From positions 1 to 64,000 of the forward strand of contig JAEURC010000030.1 of the NCBI GenBank assembly GCA_016789025.1: DNA of 64,000 nt, written 5' to 3'. This stretch comes from Anaerolineales bacterium (GTDB lineage: Bacteria; Chloroflexota; Anaerolineae; Anaerolineales; Villigracilaceae). A program made the translations under genes and the position numbers. Positions 24,515 through 33,119 of this stretch are shown here, in pieces. Each line of letters opens with the position of its first letter. Within the stretch, counting starts at the first letter, position 1. The notes under the pieces were generated by a model that saw nothing but the letters and a program-made list of their open reading frames with translations, was not told where the DNA came from and did no database searches.

Positions 24515-24940
24515 ATGAAAATTCCTATCGAAATTAGAACACTGATCGAATCGGGCTGTTCCGCTCATTTGGTCACCATAAACTCAGACGGAAGTCCTCA
24601 AATCACTCTGGTGTGGATCGGGATGGACGGCGATGAACTTGTTGCCGGACACCTGCCTAAAAATCAAAAGGTCAAGAACATTTTGCGGGATCCGCGAGTT
24701 GCAGTTTCGCTTTTAGCAGACTCCAAAAGCGAGATGAATCTCAGAGAATACGCTATCCTATATGGGGAAGCATATATTAGCGAAGGTGGAGCGGCTGAAC
24801 TCCTGCAAAAACTGGCGGAGGTTTACATCGGGAAGGGAGTGAAGTTTCCACCCATGGATAATCCGCCGCCGGGGTACGTCACTCATGTCCGCGTGAACAG
24901 AATCGAAGGCGTCGGCCCATGGACGGGACGACCCGTCTAA
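24515..24940 (+). CDS. PPOX-class (FMN/F420-binding split-barrel) protein
   Basis: A 141-residue pyridoxamine-phosphate-oxidase-like split-barrel protein: H-L-V-T-I-N-S-D-G-S-P-Q-I-T-L-V-W-I-G (about residues 16-34), then K-N-Q-K-V-K-N-I-L-R-D-P-R-V-A-V-S (about 51-67), both family signatures. It should bind FMN or F420 and act on small molecules; the substrate is unknown. The ATG at 24515 is chosen over longer in-frame starts because GGAAGG lies 5 nt before it and the fold begins there. Upstream, 24269-24514 has no gene; a TATACT -10 candidate lies near 24400. Confidence 0.8.
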   Translation: MKIPIEIRTLIESGCSAHLVTINSDGSPQITLVWIGMDGDELVAGHLPKNQKVKNILRDPRVAVSLLADSKSEMNLREYAILYGEAYISEGGAAELLQKLAEVYIGKGVKFPPMDNPPPGYVTHVRVNRIEGVGPWTGRPV

Positions 24941-25050
24941 ATTTCACTTTGCTCTATAACCGAACGAGAATATTACGTATACGCAGTCCATGGCGAATAC
25001 CGTGAGTCGTCTTGCACGTCGTGTCATGCAAAAGAAAACTTCGCTGGCAC

Positions 25051-25079
25051 TTGTCGAATCACAGGAAATGGTCTATCCT
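25051..25079 (+). promoter_or_regulatory. Sigma-70-type promoter of the amino-acid ABC operon
   Basis: TTGTCG and TATCCT separated by 17 bp; transcription would start near 25086, right at the left edge of a perfect palindrome. Confidence 0.55.
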
Positions 25080-25088
25080 TGTGCGGAC

Positions 25089-25107
25089 GAGATGAACGGT
25101 TCATCTC
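25089..25107. promoter_or_regulatory. Perfect 19-bp palindrome, operator candidate
   Basis: GAGATGAAC-G-GTTCATCTC, a 9+1+9 perfect inverted repeat just downstream of the predicted transcription start and 32 bp before the solute-binding protein ATG. Position suits a repressor operator or a 5'-leader hairpin. No T-run follows, so it is not a terminator. Confidence 0.55.
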
Positions 25108-25138
25108 AAATCCATTCTTAATTCTCTTGGAGGAGAAC

Positions 25139-26041
25139 ATGAAGAATCTTTACAAAGTGTTGGTCCTTGGCGTCGTTGCCGCGCTTGCTCTCACCGCATG
25201 CGGCGGAGGCGGCGCTCAAGCGGATGATCTGCTGGGCGCGATCAAACAGCGCGGCTACATCCTTGTGTCAACCGATCCCAACTATGAACCACAGTCATTC
25301 CTGAACACCGAAGGCTCACGCCCTGCCGATACAAAATGTCCATCCGATGCCTTGACAACAGCCGAAATGCAAGGCTTTGATGTCGATGCCGCCATCGCCA
25401 TCGGCGATGCGCTTGGCGTGGAAACCTGCTTCGCCACCCCATCGTGGGATACGATCACAGCCGGTTCCTGGGCTGATAAGTGGGATGTGAGCGTTGGCTC
25501 GATGACGGTCACCACTGCTCGCCAAGAAGTCCTTGATTTCAGCGTGCCGTACTATTACACCCCAGCCGTTTTTGCAGTTCGCGCAGATTCGGGCATGACC
25601 TCCCTCGCCGATCTCGAAGGGCAGGCTATCTGTGTAGGCACAGCCACCACTTATGAATCGTGGCTCAACCACGACATGGCTGGCTTGGGTTTGCCTGCAG
25701 CCTCCATTTACGCCGAAGCGCCGAATGTCACGGTGGTTCCACTTGAAACCGATCAAGAGTGCGCTCAAGCCATCGCCGCGGGACGTGAAGATTTCGTCGG
25801 CTACCTCACATCCGAGACCGTTGTGGACGCAAACATTGCCGCAGATTTCCCGGTGATCAAGCTTGGCTCCCCGGTGTTCTCTGAAGATCTTGCCGCATCG
25901 TTCGACAAGACCTCCAGCCTCCCGACCGGCACCCTTCTTGCCGAAGTCAACAAGGTCTTTACAAAGATGCATGAAGACGGCACCCTTTCAGAACTCTCGC
26001 TCAAATGGTTCGACGTGGATCTGACTCAGGCGCCTAACTAA
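25139..26041 (+). CDS. Amino-acid ABC transporter substrate-binding lipoprotein (family 3)
   Basis: A 300-residue lipoprotein: signal peptide and lipobox L-T-A-C at about residues 17-20, then a periplasmic-binding-protein type 2 fold of family 3 (polar amino acids). Recognisable parts are I-L-V-S-T-D-P-N-Y-E-P, G-F-D-V-D-A-A-I-A-I-G-D-A-L-G and D-F-S-V-P-Y-Y-Y-T-P-A. The start (ATG 25139) follows GGAGGAG; an in-frame upstream start is rejected. It would deliver a polar amino acid, possibly arginine or a methylarginine given the DDAH-like gene in the cluster, to the permease downstream. Confidence 0.9.
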   Translation: MKNLYKVLVLGVVAALALTACGGGGAQADDLLGAIKQRGYILVSTDPNYEPQSFLNTEGSRPADTKCPSDALTTAEMQGFDVDAAIAIGDALGVETCFATPSWDTITAGSWADKWDVSVGSMTVTTARQEVLDFSVPYYYTPAVFAVRADSGMTSLADLEGQAICVGTATTYESWLNHDMAGLGLPAASIYAEAPNVTVVPLETDQECAQAIAAGREDFVGYLTSETVVDANIAADFPVIKLGSPVFSEDLAASFDKTSSLPTGTLLAEVNKVFTKMHEDGTLSELSLKWFDVDLTQAPN

Positions 26042-26055
26042 ACCTCGCGTCTTTC

Positions 26056-26085
26056 AAAGGGAAGCGGCTTTCGCCGCTTCCCTTT
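26056..26085 (+). terminator. Intrinsic terminator (or partial stop) after the binding-protein gene
   Basis: A perfect 13-bp stem (AAAGGGAAGCGGC) with a TTTC loop, 15 bp after the stop codon, followed by GTCTTTGC. Such hairpins after binding-protein genes often lower expression of the permease and ATPase relative to the binding protein. Confidence 0.75.
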
Positions 26086-26163
26086 GTCTTTGCTTGGATG
26101 ACAGGTTCATGGCAATCGGCGCCCGCCAAAAGCCCATGATGTAATATCATAGCAACCATTCTG

Positions 26164-26991
26164 ATGGAAAATAAAACCGCACAGCAAAAATCGCAAGCTG
26201 ATCTCCTGGTCGAGGCTCAACAAAGGAAGCAAAACCAGTTCCGCATGGGCGCCGGGGCAACATGGGGAGTTCTGCTTTTGGTTCTCATTTTCCTATTCAG
26301 CGGGAAAACAGTTCTGGGGTTTGAAACGATCCAACTCGATACCGAATTCATGCGGGAGAATATCGTCTTCATCGGCTCAGGCTTGGGACAGACACTTCTC
26401 ATCTCGATTCTTTCAATTTCGCTTGCGATATGCCTTGCCTTGCTCGCCGCGCTGGGGCGGCTTTCCACATTTCCGCCGGTCTTTGCGCTGAGCACTTTCT
26501 ATGTTTCATTGATCCGCGGCACGCCTCTTTATCTCCAGATATTTTTCTTTTTTCTAGCGCTGCCGCAATTAGGGATCATCCTCAGCGGGCTTATGGCTGG
26601 CGTATTAGCGCTCGGACTCAACTACGGCGCGTACATGAGCGAGACTTTCCGCGCCGCGCTCTCCTCGGTCGGCAAGGGACAACGCGAAGCCGCCACCGCG
26701 CTCGGCATGACCCCGCTTCAGACAATGAAGCGTATCATCCTGCCGCAGGCGCTGCGATTCGCGATTCCCCCAATGGGCAACGACTTCATATCCATGACAA
26801 AGGATTCCGCTCTTGTCGCCGCGACAGGTTTCGTCCACGAGGTGTTGTGGCGCGCAACCAAAGTAGGACGCGCGCAATTCAACAGCCTCGAAGCCTTGTT
26901 GATGGCGGCGATCTTTTATTGGCTCATGACCCTCGTACTTACGTTTTTCCAAACGCGGCTGGAAGCGCGCCTCGCGAAAGGAGACCGCTGA
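26164..26991 (+). CDS. Amino-acid ABC transporter permease
   Basis: A 275-residue inner-membrane protein of the HisMQ/GlnP type: an N-terminal basic tail, a first helix (about 35-55), then five helices with the [11 protein letters not shown] region (about 113-123) and the EAA-like coupling loop [12 protein letters not shown] (about 178-189). It forms the channel as a dimer and couples to the ATPase encoded 1 bp after its stop. No ribosome binding site is seen; a TATCAT -10 candidate ends 13 nt before the ATG, so it may have a very short leader of its own. Confidence 0.9.
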   Translation: MENKTAQQKSQADLLVEAQQRKQNQFRMGAGATWGVLLLVLIFLFSGKTVLGFETIQLDTEFMRENIVFIGSGLGQTLLISILSISLAICLALLAALGRLSTFPPVFALSTFYVSLIRGTPLYLQIFFFFLALPQLGIILSGLMAGVLALGLNYGAYMSETFRAALSSVGKGQREAATALGMTPLQTMKRIILPQALRFAIPPMGNDFISMTKDSALVAATGFVHEVLWRATKVGRAQFNSLEALLMAAIFYWLMTLVLTFFQTRLEARLAKGDR

Positions 26992-26992
26992 A

Positions 26993-27754
26993 ATGGCGCC
27001 GATCGTCCGTGTTTCCAGCCTCGATAAATATTTCGGGCGTTTGCATGTGCTCAAGAACATCTCGCTCGATGTGCAACCGCGCGAAGTGGTCTGCCTGATC
27101 GGGCGAAGCGGCTCCGGAAAAAGCACCTTGCTTCGATGTATTAACTTCCTTGAAGAACCATCCAACGGAAGCATCCAAGTTGATGGGGTTACCGTCGAAA
27201 GCCACGGGCGCGGAAAAGAACATCGTCAGCTCATTCACGATGTGCGGCTCAAGACCGGCATGGTTTTCCAGGAATTCAACCTCTTCCCACACATGAGCGT
27301 TTTGGAAAACGTCATCGAGGGTCCCGTCACGGTCAAAGGCATGAACCGCGCCGAAGCCATCTCGCTTGCTGAGGAAAATCTCGACAGCGTGGGCATGTTG
27401 TTCAAAAAAGACGAATATCCCATGCGTCTTTCCGGTGGACAAAAACAACGCGTGGCAATCGCCCGAGCCCTTACCATGCAACCGCGCGTCATGTTGTTCG
27501 ATGAACCTACTTCCGCGCTCGATCCCGAACTCATCGGCGAAGTACTGAACGTGATGAAAAAGGTCGCCAAAGACGGCATGACCATGCTCGTCGTCACGCA
27601 CGAAATGGGCTTCGCGCGCGAGGTGGCAGATCGCGTGCTCGTGTTGGGCGAGGGCGAGATCATCGAAGACGCCAAACCGTCTGCGCTGTTCAGCAAACCC
27701 AAAGATCCGCGCACAAAAGCGCTGATCGACCGCTACCGCACCGGGGGAAGATAA
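26993..27754 (+). CDS. Amino-acid ABC transporter ATP-binding protein
   Basis: A 253-residue ABC ATPase with Walker [10 protein letters not shown] (about residues 40-48), a Q-loop ([10 protein letters not shown]), signature L-S-G-G-Q-K-Q-R, Walker [12 protein letters not shown] and the H-loop V-T-H-E-M-G. It matches the GlnQ/HisP polar amino-acid family and energises the permease directly upstream (1-bp gap). The start of the next gene is 2 bp after its stop, supporting one operon with the DDAH-like gene. Confidence 0.92.
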   Translation: MAPIVRVSSLDKYFGRLHVLKNISLDVQPREVVCLIGRSGSGKSTLLRCINFLEEPSNGSIQVDGVTVESHGRGKEHRQLIHDVRLKTGMVFQEFNLFPHMSVLENVIEGPVTVKGMNRAEAISLAEENLDSVGMLFKKDEYPMRLSGGQKQRVAIARALTMQPRVMLFDEPTSALDPELIGEVLNVMKKVAKDGMTMLVVTHEMGFAREVADRVLVLGEGEIIEDAKPSALFSKPKDPRTKALIDRYRTGGR

Positions 27755-27755
27755 G

Positions 27756-28520
27756 TTGCTCCTCGCCGTCACGCGCGATGTCAGTCCGCGTTTCAACGAA
27801 TGCGAGATCACCCACATCGAACGCTCCCCGATCAATGTGGAAACCGCCCGAACACAACACCACGAATATATACAAATATTGAAAGAACTCGGATGCGCCG
27901 TTTTGGAACTGCCGGCGCAATCCGACTTGCCCGATTCGGTCTTTGTCGAGGATACGGCGGTCATCCTGCGGGAAGCGGCGCTTCTTACCCGACCTGGGGC
28001 TGACTCGCGGAAACCTGAGACCGAATCCATCGCCCAAGCCCTGGCCCCCTACCGCGAGATCGTCCGCATTCAACCTCCCGCCACCGTGGACGGAGGCGAT
28101 GTGCTTGTGCTTGGAAAAAATATATTCGTGGGCATGTCCACGCGTAGCACTACTTCCGCCATTGACCAAATGAATCAACTGCTTGGAAAATACGGATACA
28201 AAACGCAAGGCGTGGAGTTGCATGATTGCCTGCATCTCAAAAGCGCCGCCACGCGCACGGACGACAATAACACACTGCTCATCAATCGCAGCTGGGTGGA
28301 TATTGAAACTTTCGACGGTTATGAGTTGATCGACATTGATCCATCCGAACCTTTCGCCGCAAATTGCCTGCCGATCAACGGCTCGATCATTTTCCCAACC
28401 GCATTCCCCAAGACCACGGCAAAACTTGAAGCGAGAGGCTATCAAGTCAAGCCTGTGGTTGTGGACGAGCTGGCAAAAGCCGAAGGCGCTGTGACTTGTT
28501 GCAGTTTGATCGTTTCGTGA
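27756..28520 (+). CDS. Dimethylargininase (DDAH)-like pentein hydrolase
   Basis: A 254-residue pentein-fold protein resembling N-omega,N-omega-dimethylarginine dimethylaminohydrolase. Features: R-D-V-S-P at the start, F-V-E-D-T-A-V-I (about residues 64-71), the D-G-G-D-V-L strand, L-H-L-K-S-A (catalytic His, about 154) and near the C-terminus G-A-V-T-C-C-S-L (nucleophile Cys about 249-250). It would release citrulline and dimethylamine from methylated arginine; arginine deiminase-like activity is an alternative. TTG start, 1 bp after the ABC ATPase stop, so it is in the transporter operon. This suggests uptake and breakdown of (methyl)arginine. Confidence 0.85.
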   Translation: MLLAVTRDVSPRFNECEITHIERSPINVETARTQHHEYIQILKELGCAVLELPAQSDLPDSVFVEDTAVILREAALLTRPGADSRKPETESIAQALAPYREIVRIQPPATVDGGDVLVLGKNIFVGMSTRSTTSAIDQMNQLLGKYGYKTQGVELHDCLHLKSAATRTDDNNTLLINRSWVDIETFDGYELIDIDPSEPFAANCLPINGSIIFPTAFPKTTAKLEARGYQVKPVVVDELAKAEGAVTCCSLIVS

Positions 28521-28626
28521 GGCAGAATCAGTCTCACTCGTAGAGCGAAGCGGGGACCTTTATCCAGCTCTGCCCGCAGGATTTATACTTGGCATCAATC
28601 TACTCAACGTAACTCGCGAGGAAGTC

Positions 28627-31074
28627 ATGTTCACACGTATCTTTCCCCTGCCCAAATTCGACGATGAAGAGTTGACGCGCTCTGCAGTCCAATTACGGAC
28701 CGTCACGCTTGCCATGCTCGCGGTCACCACTCTCTTTATTGTGATGTGGTCGGCGCTCGTGCCTCAGGCTGTCTTTCGAAGTGTCTATGCGTTGCCGATA
28801 TACCCGTTGTGCCTCTGGCTTTTAAATCTGATCGACAAAGGGAAGGTCAAACTTGCAGGGAGCGCGTTGGTGGCAGGCGTTTGGATTGTGTTATTTTTTG
28901 CCGCGTCGTTCAATGGCGGTGTGCTGGCGCCCGGGTATAGCGGATTACTCATCACCATCCTCGCCGCTGGGATTTTCGTCGGGCGCGAGTGGGCAAATCG
29001 CGTCGCGCTAATTAGCGTGATCGGCGGCGGCGTCTTTGTCTTTCTTGAGCGCATCGGCACCTTGCAGGAGATCAACGAAGTTGCCAACCCAATAGCCATG
29101 TGGATCGCGCAGTCGGTATTTTTCTTCATTGCCGCCAGCCTGCTCCAAATGGGCACAGAGCGGATCGCCAGCGCGTTACAGCGCGCGCAACACGAGGTTG
29201 AACAGCGGCGCAAAACAGAGGATCGTTTACGCGAAGCCGAAAAACAATATCGCGAATTGGTCGAACGCGTGCCAGCGGTGATCTACAGCGCGGAACCCGG
29301 ACCTAACGGACGCTGGTTGTACGTCAGCCCGGGTGTGTTGCAATTATCCGGCTTCGCTCCCGAGGAGTGGATGGCGAACCCACATCTTTGGTACTCGCGC
29401 CTCGATCCCGAAGACCGCGAGCGATTTATTGCGGGGGAGAATCGAGCGCTGAAAGAGGGCGCGCAATTCAACGTGGAATATCGCTTCCGTAAGAAAGACG
29501 ACTCGGTCATCTGGGTGCGGGACGAAAGTCTATATGTGACGGATGGCATATCAGGCGAGGGGACAATCGTTCAAGGTTATTTGCTGGACATCACCGAAAA
29601 TAAACTGGCAGAGGAAAAACTCCGCGCCAATGAAGTATTGCTGAAGACGATCATCGAAAACATTCCCTTTGATTTTTGGGTATGCGACGAGAATGACCGC
29701 TACATTCTGCAAAACCCCATCTCAAAACGCCTGGCGGGCGATTTGATCGGCAAAACCGTCGACGAGTTGGATTTGCCGCCAGCAGTGGTCAAAACTTACA
29801 AAAACCAACACTTGCGCATTCTTGGAGGAGAATCCATTCAAGAAGAAGATGCTTATGAGCGAAGCGGGAAACTTCATCACCTGATGATGATCGGGGCGCC
29901 GATTCGAGACAATGAAAAAGTGCGCGGCATGATCGGCATGACCCTTGACATGACCGAACAAAAGCAGGCACAAGAGTCTTTACGCGAAACGGAATTACTG
30001 TATCGCACTCTCGTCGAACAGACTTCTGTCGCCATCTATCGCGATCTGGCGCAAGAGGGTGGTCCTTCCGCATATATCAGTCCGCAGATCAAGAACATGA
30101 TCGGATACTCCTCGGAAGATTTTTTGTCGGAACCGGAGTTCTGGCAATCGCTCCTTCACCCCGACGATAAAAACAGGGTCTTCAACGATATCAAGCAAAT
30201 GCTTGCCAGCGGCAAGGGCATTGCATCAGAGTACCGAATGAAAGCAAAAAACGGAGAGTGGGTTTGGTTGGGAGACGAGTCTGTTGTTATTAAAAACGAC
30301 GAGGGCAAGCTTTTGTATATTCAGGGCGTGCTCATGGATATCACGAAACAAAAAGAAACCGAGGCGCAGCGCGAATCGCTCATCAAGGAACTGGAGGAAA
30401 AAAACTCCGAGCTGGAACGCTTCACCTACACCGTTTCACACGATCTGAAAGCGCCGCTCATTACGATGGGCGGGTTTCTCGGCTATTTGGAAAAAGACGC
30501 GTTGAGCGGCAATGTTGAAAAACTCAGGCTGGACATTCAACGGATTTCAGAAGCCAATCGCAAAATGGAAACCCTGTTGAACGATCTGCTAGAACTCTCC
30601 CGCATTGGCAGAAAAATGAACCCGCCGGAATTGGTTCCCTTCGGGCAGATCATTTCAGATGCATTTACCCGCGCAGAAAGCCGACTAAACCAGAAAAAGA
30701 TCGACGTGATGGTGATGACCGATCTGCCGGCGGTTCGCGGAGACCGCAACCGACTGATCGAGGTAATGCAGAATTTGTTGGATAACGCCGCCAAATTTAT
30801 GGGCGATCAGCCTAACCCGGTCATCGAAATCGGCGCCGAAACAACAGAGGATGAGATCGTCTTTTTCGTGCGTGATAACGGCATTGGCATCGATCCAAAA
30901 TTTCATAAGAAGGTATTCGAATTATTCGACAAATTGAATCCCAAAATCGATGGAACAGGCATCGGTCTCGCGCTGGTCAAGCGCATCATCGAAGTGCATG
31001 GCGGCAGGATATGGATCGAATCGCAACCGGGGCAGGGCGCAACATTTTACTTCACGCTCCCCGGCATGAAATAA
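28627..31074 (+). CDS. Membrane PAS sensor histidine kinase
   Basis: An 815-residue kinase. An N-terminal membrane part of about six helices (residues ~28-180) is followed by a coiled coil and three PAS domains (~210-330, 335-450, 455-585; the first and third start with Y-R-E-L-V-E-R-V and Y-R-T-L-V-E-Q-T). Then come a HisKA dimerisation helix with V-S-H-D-L-K-A-P (phospho-acceptor H605) and an ATPase domain (N-L-L-D-N-A-A-K-F, D-N-G-I-G-I-D, G-T-G-I-G-L-A). It probably senses a redox or small-molecule signal; no response regulator gene is adjacent. Ribosome binding site GAGGAAG. It ends at a bidirectional terminator. Confidence 0.9.
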   Translation: MFTRIFPLPKFDDEELTRSAVQLRTVTLAMLAVTTLFIVMWSALVPQAVFRSVYALPIYPLCLWLLNLIDKGKVKLAGSALVAGVWIVLFFAASFNGGVLAPGYSGLLITILAAGIFVGREWANRVALISVIGGGVFVFLERIGTLQEINEVANPIAMWIAQSVFFFIAASLLQMGTERIASALQRAQHEVEQRRKTEDRLREAEKQYRELVERVPAVIYSAEPGPNGRWLYVSPGVLQLSGFAPEEWMANPHLWYSRLDPEDRERFIAGENRALKEGAQFNVEYRFRKKDDSVIWVRDESLYVTDGISGEGTIVQGYLLDITENKLAEEKLRANEVLLKTIIENIPFDFWVCDENDRYILQNPISKRLAGDLIGKTVDELDLPPAVVKTYKNQHLRILGGESIQEEDAYERSGKLHHLMMIGAPIRDNEKVRGMIGMTLDMTEQKQAQESLRETELLYRTLVEQTSVAIYRDLAQEGGPSAYISPQIKNMIGYSSEDFLSEPEFWQSLLHPDDKNRVFNDIKQMLASGKGIASEYRMKAKNGEWVWLGDESVVIKNDEGKLLYIQGVLMDITKQKETEAQRESLIKELEEKNSELERFTYTVSHDLKAPLITMGGFLGYLEKDALSGNVEKLRLDIQRISEANRKMETLLNDLLELSRIGRKMNPPELVPFGQIISDAFTRAESRLNQKKIDVMVMTDLPAVRGDRNRLIEVMQNLLDNAAKFMGDQPNPVIEIGAETTEDEIVFFVRDNGIGIDPKFHKKVFELFDKLNPKIDGTGIGLALVKRIIEVHGGRIWIESQPGQGATFYFTLPGMK

Positions 31075-31105
31075 AAAAATCCCCGAAGAAATCGGGGAAT
31101 TTTTC
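31075..31105. terminator. Bidirectional terminator between kinase gene and tRNA-Leu
   Basis: TCCCCGA-AGAAA-TCGGGGA stem with A-run before and TTTTT after; on the minus strand the T-run is TTTTTTT. It ends the kinase transcript and the convergent tRNA transcript. Confidence 0.88.
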
Positions 31106-31111
31106 AACGTG

Positions 31112-31193
31112 TGCGCTGGAGAGGACTTGAACCTCCACGTCTTGCGACACATGGCCCTCAACCATGCCTGTCTGCCAATTCCAGCACCAGCGC
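31112..31193 (-). tRNA. tRNA-Leu(GAG)
   Basis: A class II tRNA of 82 nt. The acceptor stem GCGCTGG pairs perfectly with CCAGCGC; discriminator base A; D-arm contains GGAATTGGCAGAC; the anticodon stem CATGG/CCATG closes loop TTGAGGG, giving anticodon GAG; a long variable arm (TGTCGCAAGACG region) and T-loop TTCAAGT follow. The 3' CCA is not encoded (CAC follows the discriminator). A consensus promoter lies just upstream. Confidence 0.95.
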
Positions 31194-31206
31194 CCAAGCA
31201 GGGCGT

Positions 31207-31234
31207 ATTATAATCGGCTTACTTTGCTTGTCAA
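31207..31234 (-). promoter_or_regulatory. Consensus promoter of tRNA-Leu with symmetric -10
   Basis: On the minus strand TTGACA (31234-31229), a 16-bp spacer and TATAAT (31212-31207) precede the tRNA 5' end by 13 nt. The -10 is the symmetric ATTATAAT (31207-31214), so the plus strand also reads TATAAT, 45 nt before the plsX ATG, which may drive plsX in the other direction. Confidence 0.85.
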
Positions 31235-31258
31235 GCAAAAACTTTTTTGGAGAAAATT

Positions 31259-32275
31259 ATGACGCGAATCGTAGTAGATGCCATGGGAAGCGACAATTAC
31301 CCAACCCCGGACGTGGAAGGCGCGATCTTGGCGGCGCGCGAATATGGAGTGGAGATCATCTTGACGGGAGACGCTTCGCGGATTCAGCCTCTGCTTGATT
31401 CTAACCATGCGGCGACTCTACCCATCCGCGTTGTTCACGCGCCCGAGATGTTGACGATGAAAGACAAGGGTGAGGATCTGGTGATGAAAGCGCGGCACAA
31501 AGAGGCGCAGAATTCGATGGCAGTCGGCTACGATCTTGTGAAGAACGGTGATGCCGACGCGTTCGTAACCATGGGCAACACTGGTGCGGCAATGGTGACG
31601 GCACTGTTCAGGCTCGGCAGAATTAAAGGCGTAGACCGGCCCGCGCTGGCGGGACCAATTCCCACTGCGAAAGGAATCGTGATCCTTCTCGATCTGGGCG
31701 CAAATCCCGATTGTAAGCCGGAGAATCTCGCACAATTCGGGATCATGGGAAGCGTCTACTCCGAGCGCGTGCGCGGGGTGAAAAATCCGCGCGTGGGCTT
31801 GGTGTCGAACGGTGAAGAGGCGGGCAAGGGAAGCGAATTGGTCAAAGCGGCGTACCCATTGCTGGCAATTGCCAACATTAACTTTGTTGGCAACCTGGAA
31901 GGCAAAGAACTCTTTGGCGGCCATGCGGATGTGGCGGTGGCAGACGGGTTCACCGGGAATGTCTTGCTCAAATCTTCCGAGGCGGTCGCCAAATTGCTGG
32001 TGGATAAGATCCGCGAGTCCATCAAAAGCGGAGGTCCGCTGGCGCTGTTAGGCGGTGCGTTGATTCGTTCTGCAATGGGCAAGGTACGTAAACTGCTCGA
32101 TCCAGCGGAGGAAGGCGCGGCTCCCCTACTCGGCGTGAACGGGCTGGCGTTTATCGGTCACGGGAGGTCGGATGCCCTGGCAATCAAGAACGCCATCCGC
32201 GTGGCAAAAGAGGCGGCAGAGTCGAAGGTGCTGGACGCGATGAAATCTGCAATCGAAGAGAGTTTGAAAAAATAA
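31259..32275 (+). CDS. plsX: Phosphate acyltransferase PlsX
   Basis: A 338-residue PlsX: V-V-D-A-M-G-S-D-N at the start, R-H-K-E-A-Q-N-S-M (about residues 76-84), S-M-G-N-T-G-A-A-M-like T-M-G-N-T-G-A-A-M (about 102-110), L-D-L-G-A-N-P-D and the C-terminal G-H-G-R-S-D-A segment are all family marks. It makes acyl-phosphate from acyl-ACP for the first step of phospholipid synthesis. The ATG at 31259 follows TTGGAGA; a TTG four codons upstream overlaps that ribosome binding site and is rejected. No fabD/fabH neighbour follows, unlike the common plsX-fab cluster. Confidence 0.95.
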   Translation: MTRIVVDAMGSDNYPTPDVEGAILAAREYGVEIILTGDASRIQPLLDSNHAATLPIRVVHAPEMLTMKDKGEDLVMKARHKEAQNSMAVGYDLVKNGDADAFVTMGNTGAAMVTALFRLGRIKGVDRPALAGPIPTAKGIVILLDLGANPDCKPENLAQFGIMGSVYSERVRGVKNPRVGLVSNGEEAGKGSELVKAAYPLLAIANINFVGNLEGKELFGGHADVAVADGFTGNVLLKSSEAVAKLLVDKIRESIKSGGPLALLGGALIRSAMGKVRKLLDPAEEGAAPLLGVNGLAFIGHGRSDALAIKNAIRVAKEAAESKVLDAMKSAIEESLKK

Positions 32276-32276
32276 T

Positions 32277-32302
32277 GTAGCGCCGACTTAAGTCGGCGCT
32301 AC
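32277..32302. repeat. Perfect 26-bp palindrome
   Basis: GTAGCGCCGACTT and its exact reverse complement abut with no spacer, 1 bp after the plsX stop and 10 bp before the next ATG. There is no T-tract, so it is more like a dispersed palindromic unit than a terminator. Confidence 0.8.
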
Positions 32303-32312
32303 CGGGATCATT

Positions 32313-33020
32313 ATGAAAATCATTACAAACGACAAATTGATTCAACGCAACGGAAAGATTGGCGGTACTGCGATCCTGCTTTCCATCATCATTCTGGTTG
32401 GGGGTTTTTTCGTCAACATCAACAATCTCTCAGGCGAGGATATGCGCTCGTTCTATATCACCCTGGCTTCGTTCGTTGTCGGGTTCATTCTGGTTCAGGT
32501 TGGGTTATATTTCGTGAATCGCTACGGAGGCAAGCCGCGCATGGATGAACGGCTGGATGCCGCCCTTAAGGGTTTACCCGGCGACTTCACGATCTACCAC
32601 TTCACAACGCCAGCCTCGCATTTGCTTGTGGGTCCTGCAGGGGTTTGGGCGCTGCTCCCTTATCGACTGCGTGGCGCCATTGAATTCAGGAAAAATCGCT
32701 GGCGCGTTCGCGGCGGCGGTTTTTTACAGGCATACATGAGCATCTTCGGGCAGGAGGGTATTGGCAGGCCAGACATTGAGGCAGAACATGAGGTTGGTAA
32801 GATCAAAAATCTGCTGGCAAAGCATTTCGATGAAAATGAAAGCCCCGAGGTAAATTCCGCGCTGGTTTTCACGAATGAGCAAATCGAAATTCAAGCCGAG
32901 GGCGCGCCCCTGCCTGCGCTGAAAGTAGATCAACTCAAAGGCTTTTTTAGGCAAAAAACAAAAGAGAAACCGATCACCTCAGCACAACTCGCGGCGGTGA
33001 AAGCGGCGCTGCCTGAGTGA
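32313..33020 (+). CDS. Membrane-anchored NERD-like protein
   Basis: A 235-residue protein with two N-terminal membrane helices (about residues 18-36 and 46-68) and a cytoplasmic domain. The pattern D-E-R-L-D-A-A-L-K-G-L-P, then A-S-H-L-L-V-G-P-A-G-V-W-A-L-L (about residues 77-120) resembles the nuclease-related NERD domain, but the usual acidic/Lys active site after G-V-W is replaced by hydrophobic residues (L-L-P-Y-R), so nuclease activity is doubtful. Assignment to NERD is by pattern only. The start lies 10 bp after a perfect palindrome, with GGGAT as a weak ribosome binding site. Confidence 0.6.
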   Translation: MKIITNDKLIQRNGKIGGTAILLSIIILVGGFFVNINNLSGEDMRSFYITLASFVVGFILVQVGLYFVNRYGGKPRMDERLDAALKGLPGDFTIYHFTTPASHLLVGPAGVWALLPYRLRGAIEFRKNRWRVRGGGFLQAYMSIFGQEGIGRPDIEAEHEVGKIKNLLAKHFDENESPEVNSALVFTNEQIEIQAEGAPLPALKVDQLKGFFRQKTKEKPITSAQLAAVKAALPE

Positions 33021-33040
33021 TATTTCACGCGCGACAGTTT

Positions 33041-33089
33041 CTAATCTGCAGTCTCTGCTCTCCTACAAGGGACTAGAGACTGGAGACTT
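33041..33089. repeat. Heptamer hairpin array
   Basis: Seven in-phase 7-mers: CTAATCT, GCAGTCT, CTGCTCT, CCTACAA, GGGACTA, GAGACTG, GAGACTT. The right half is close to the reverse complement of the left, and the loop keeps the 7-nt phase. Confidence 0.8.
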
Positions 33090-33119
33090 TTCATACGAAT
33101 ATGATACACTTGTTCTATT

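Noticed and set aside
26939..28030. 363-residue minus-strand frame across the ABC ATPase and DDAH genes
   Set aside because: Overlaps two clearly conserved genes on the other strand and has no family-like motifs.
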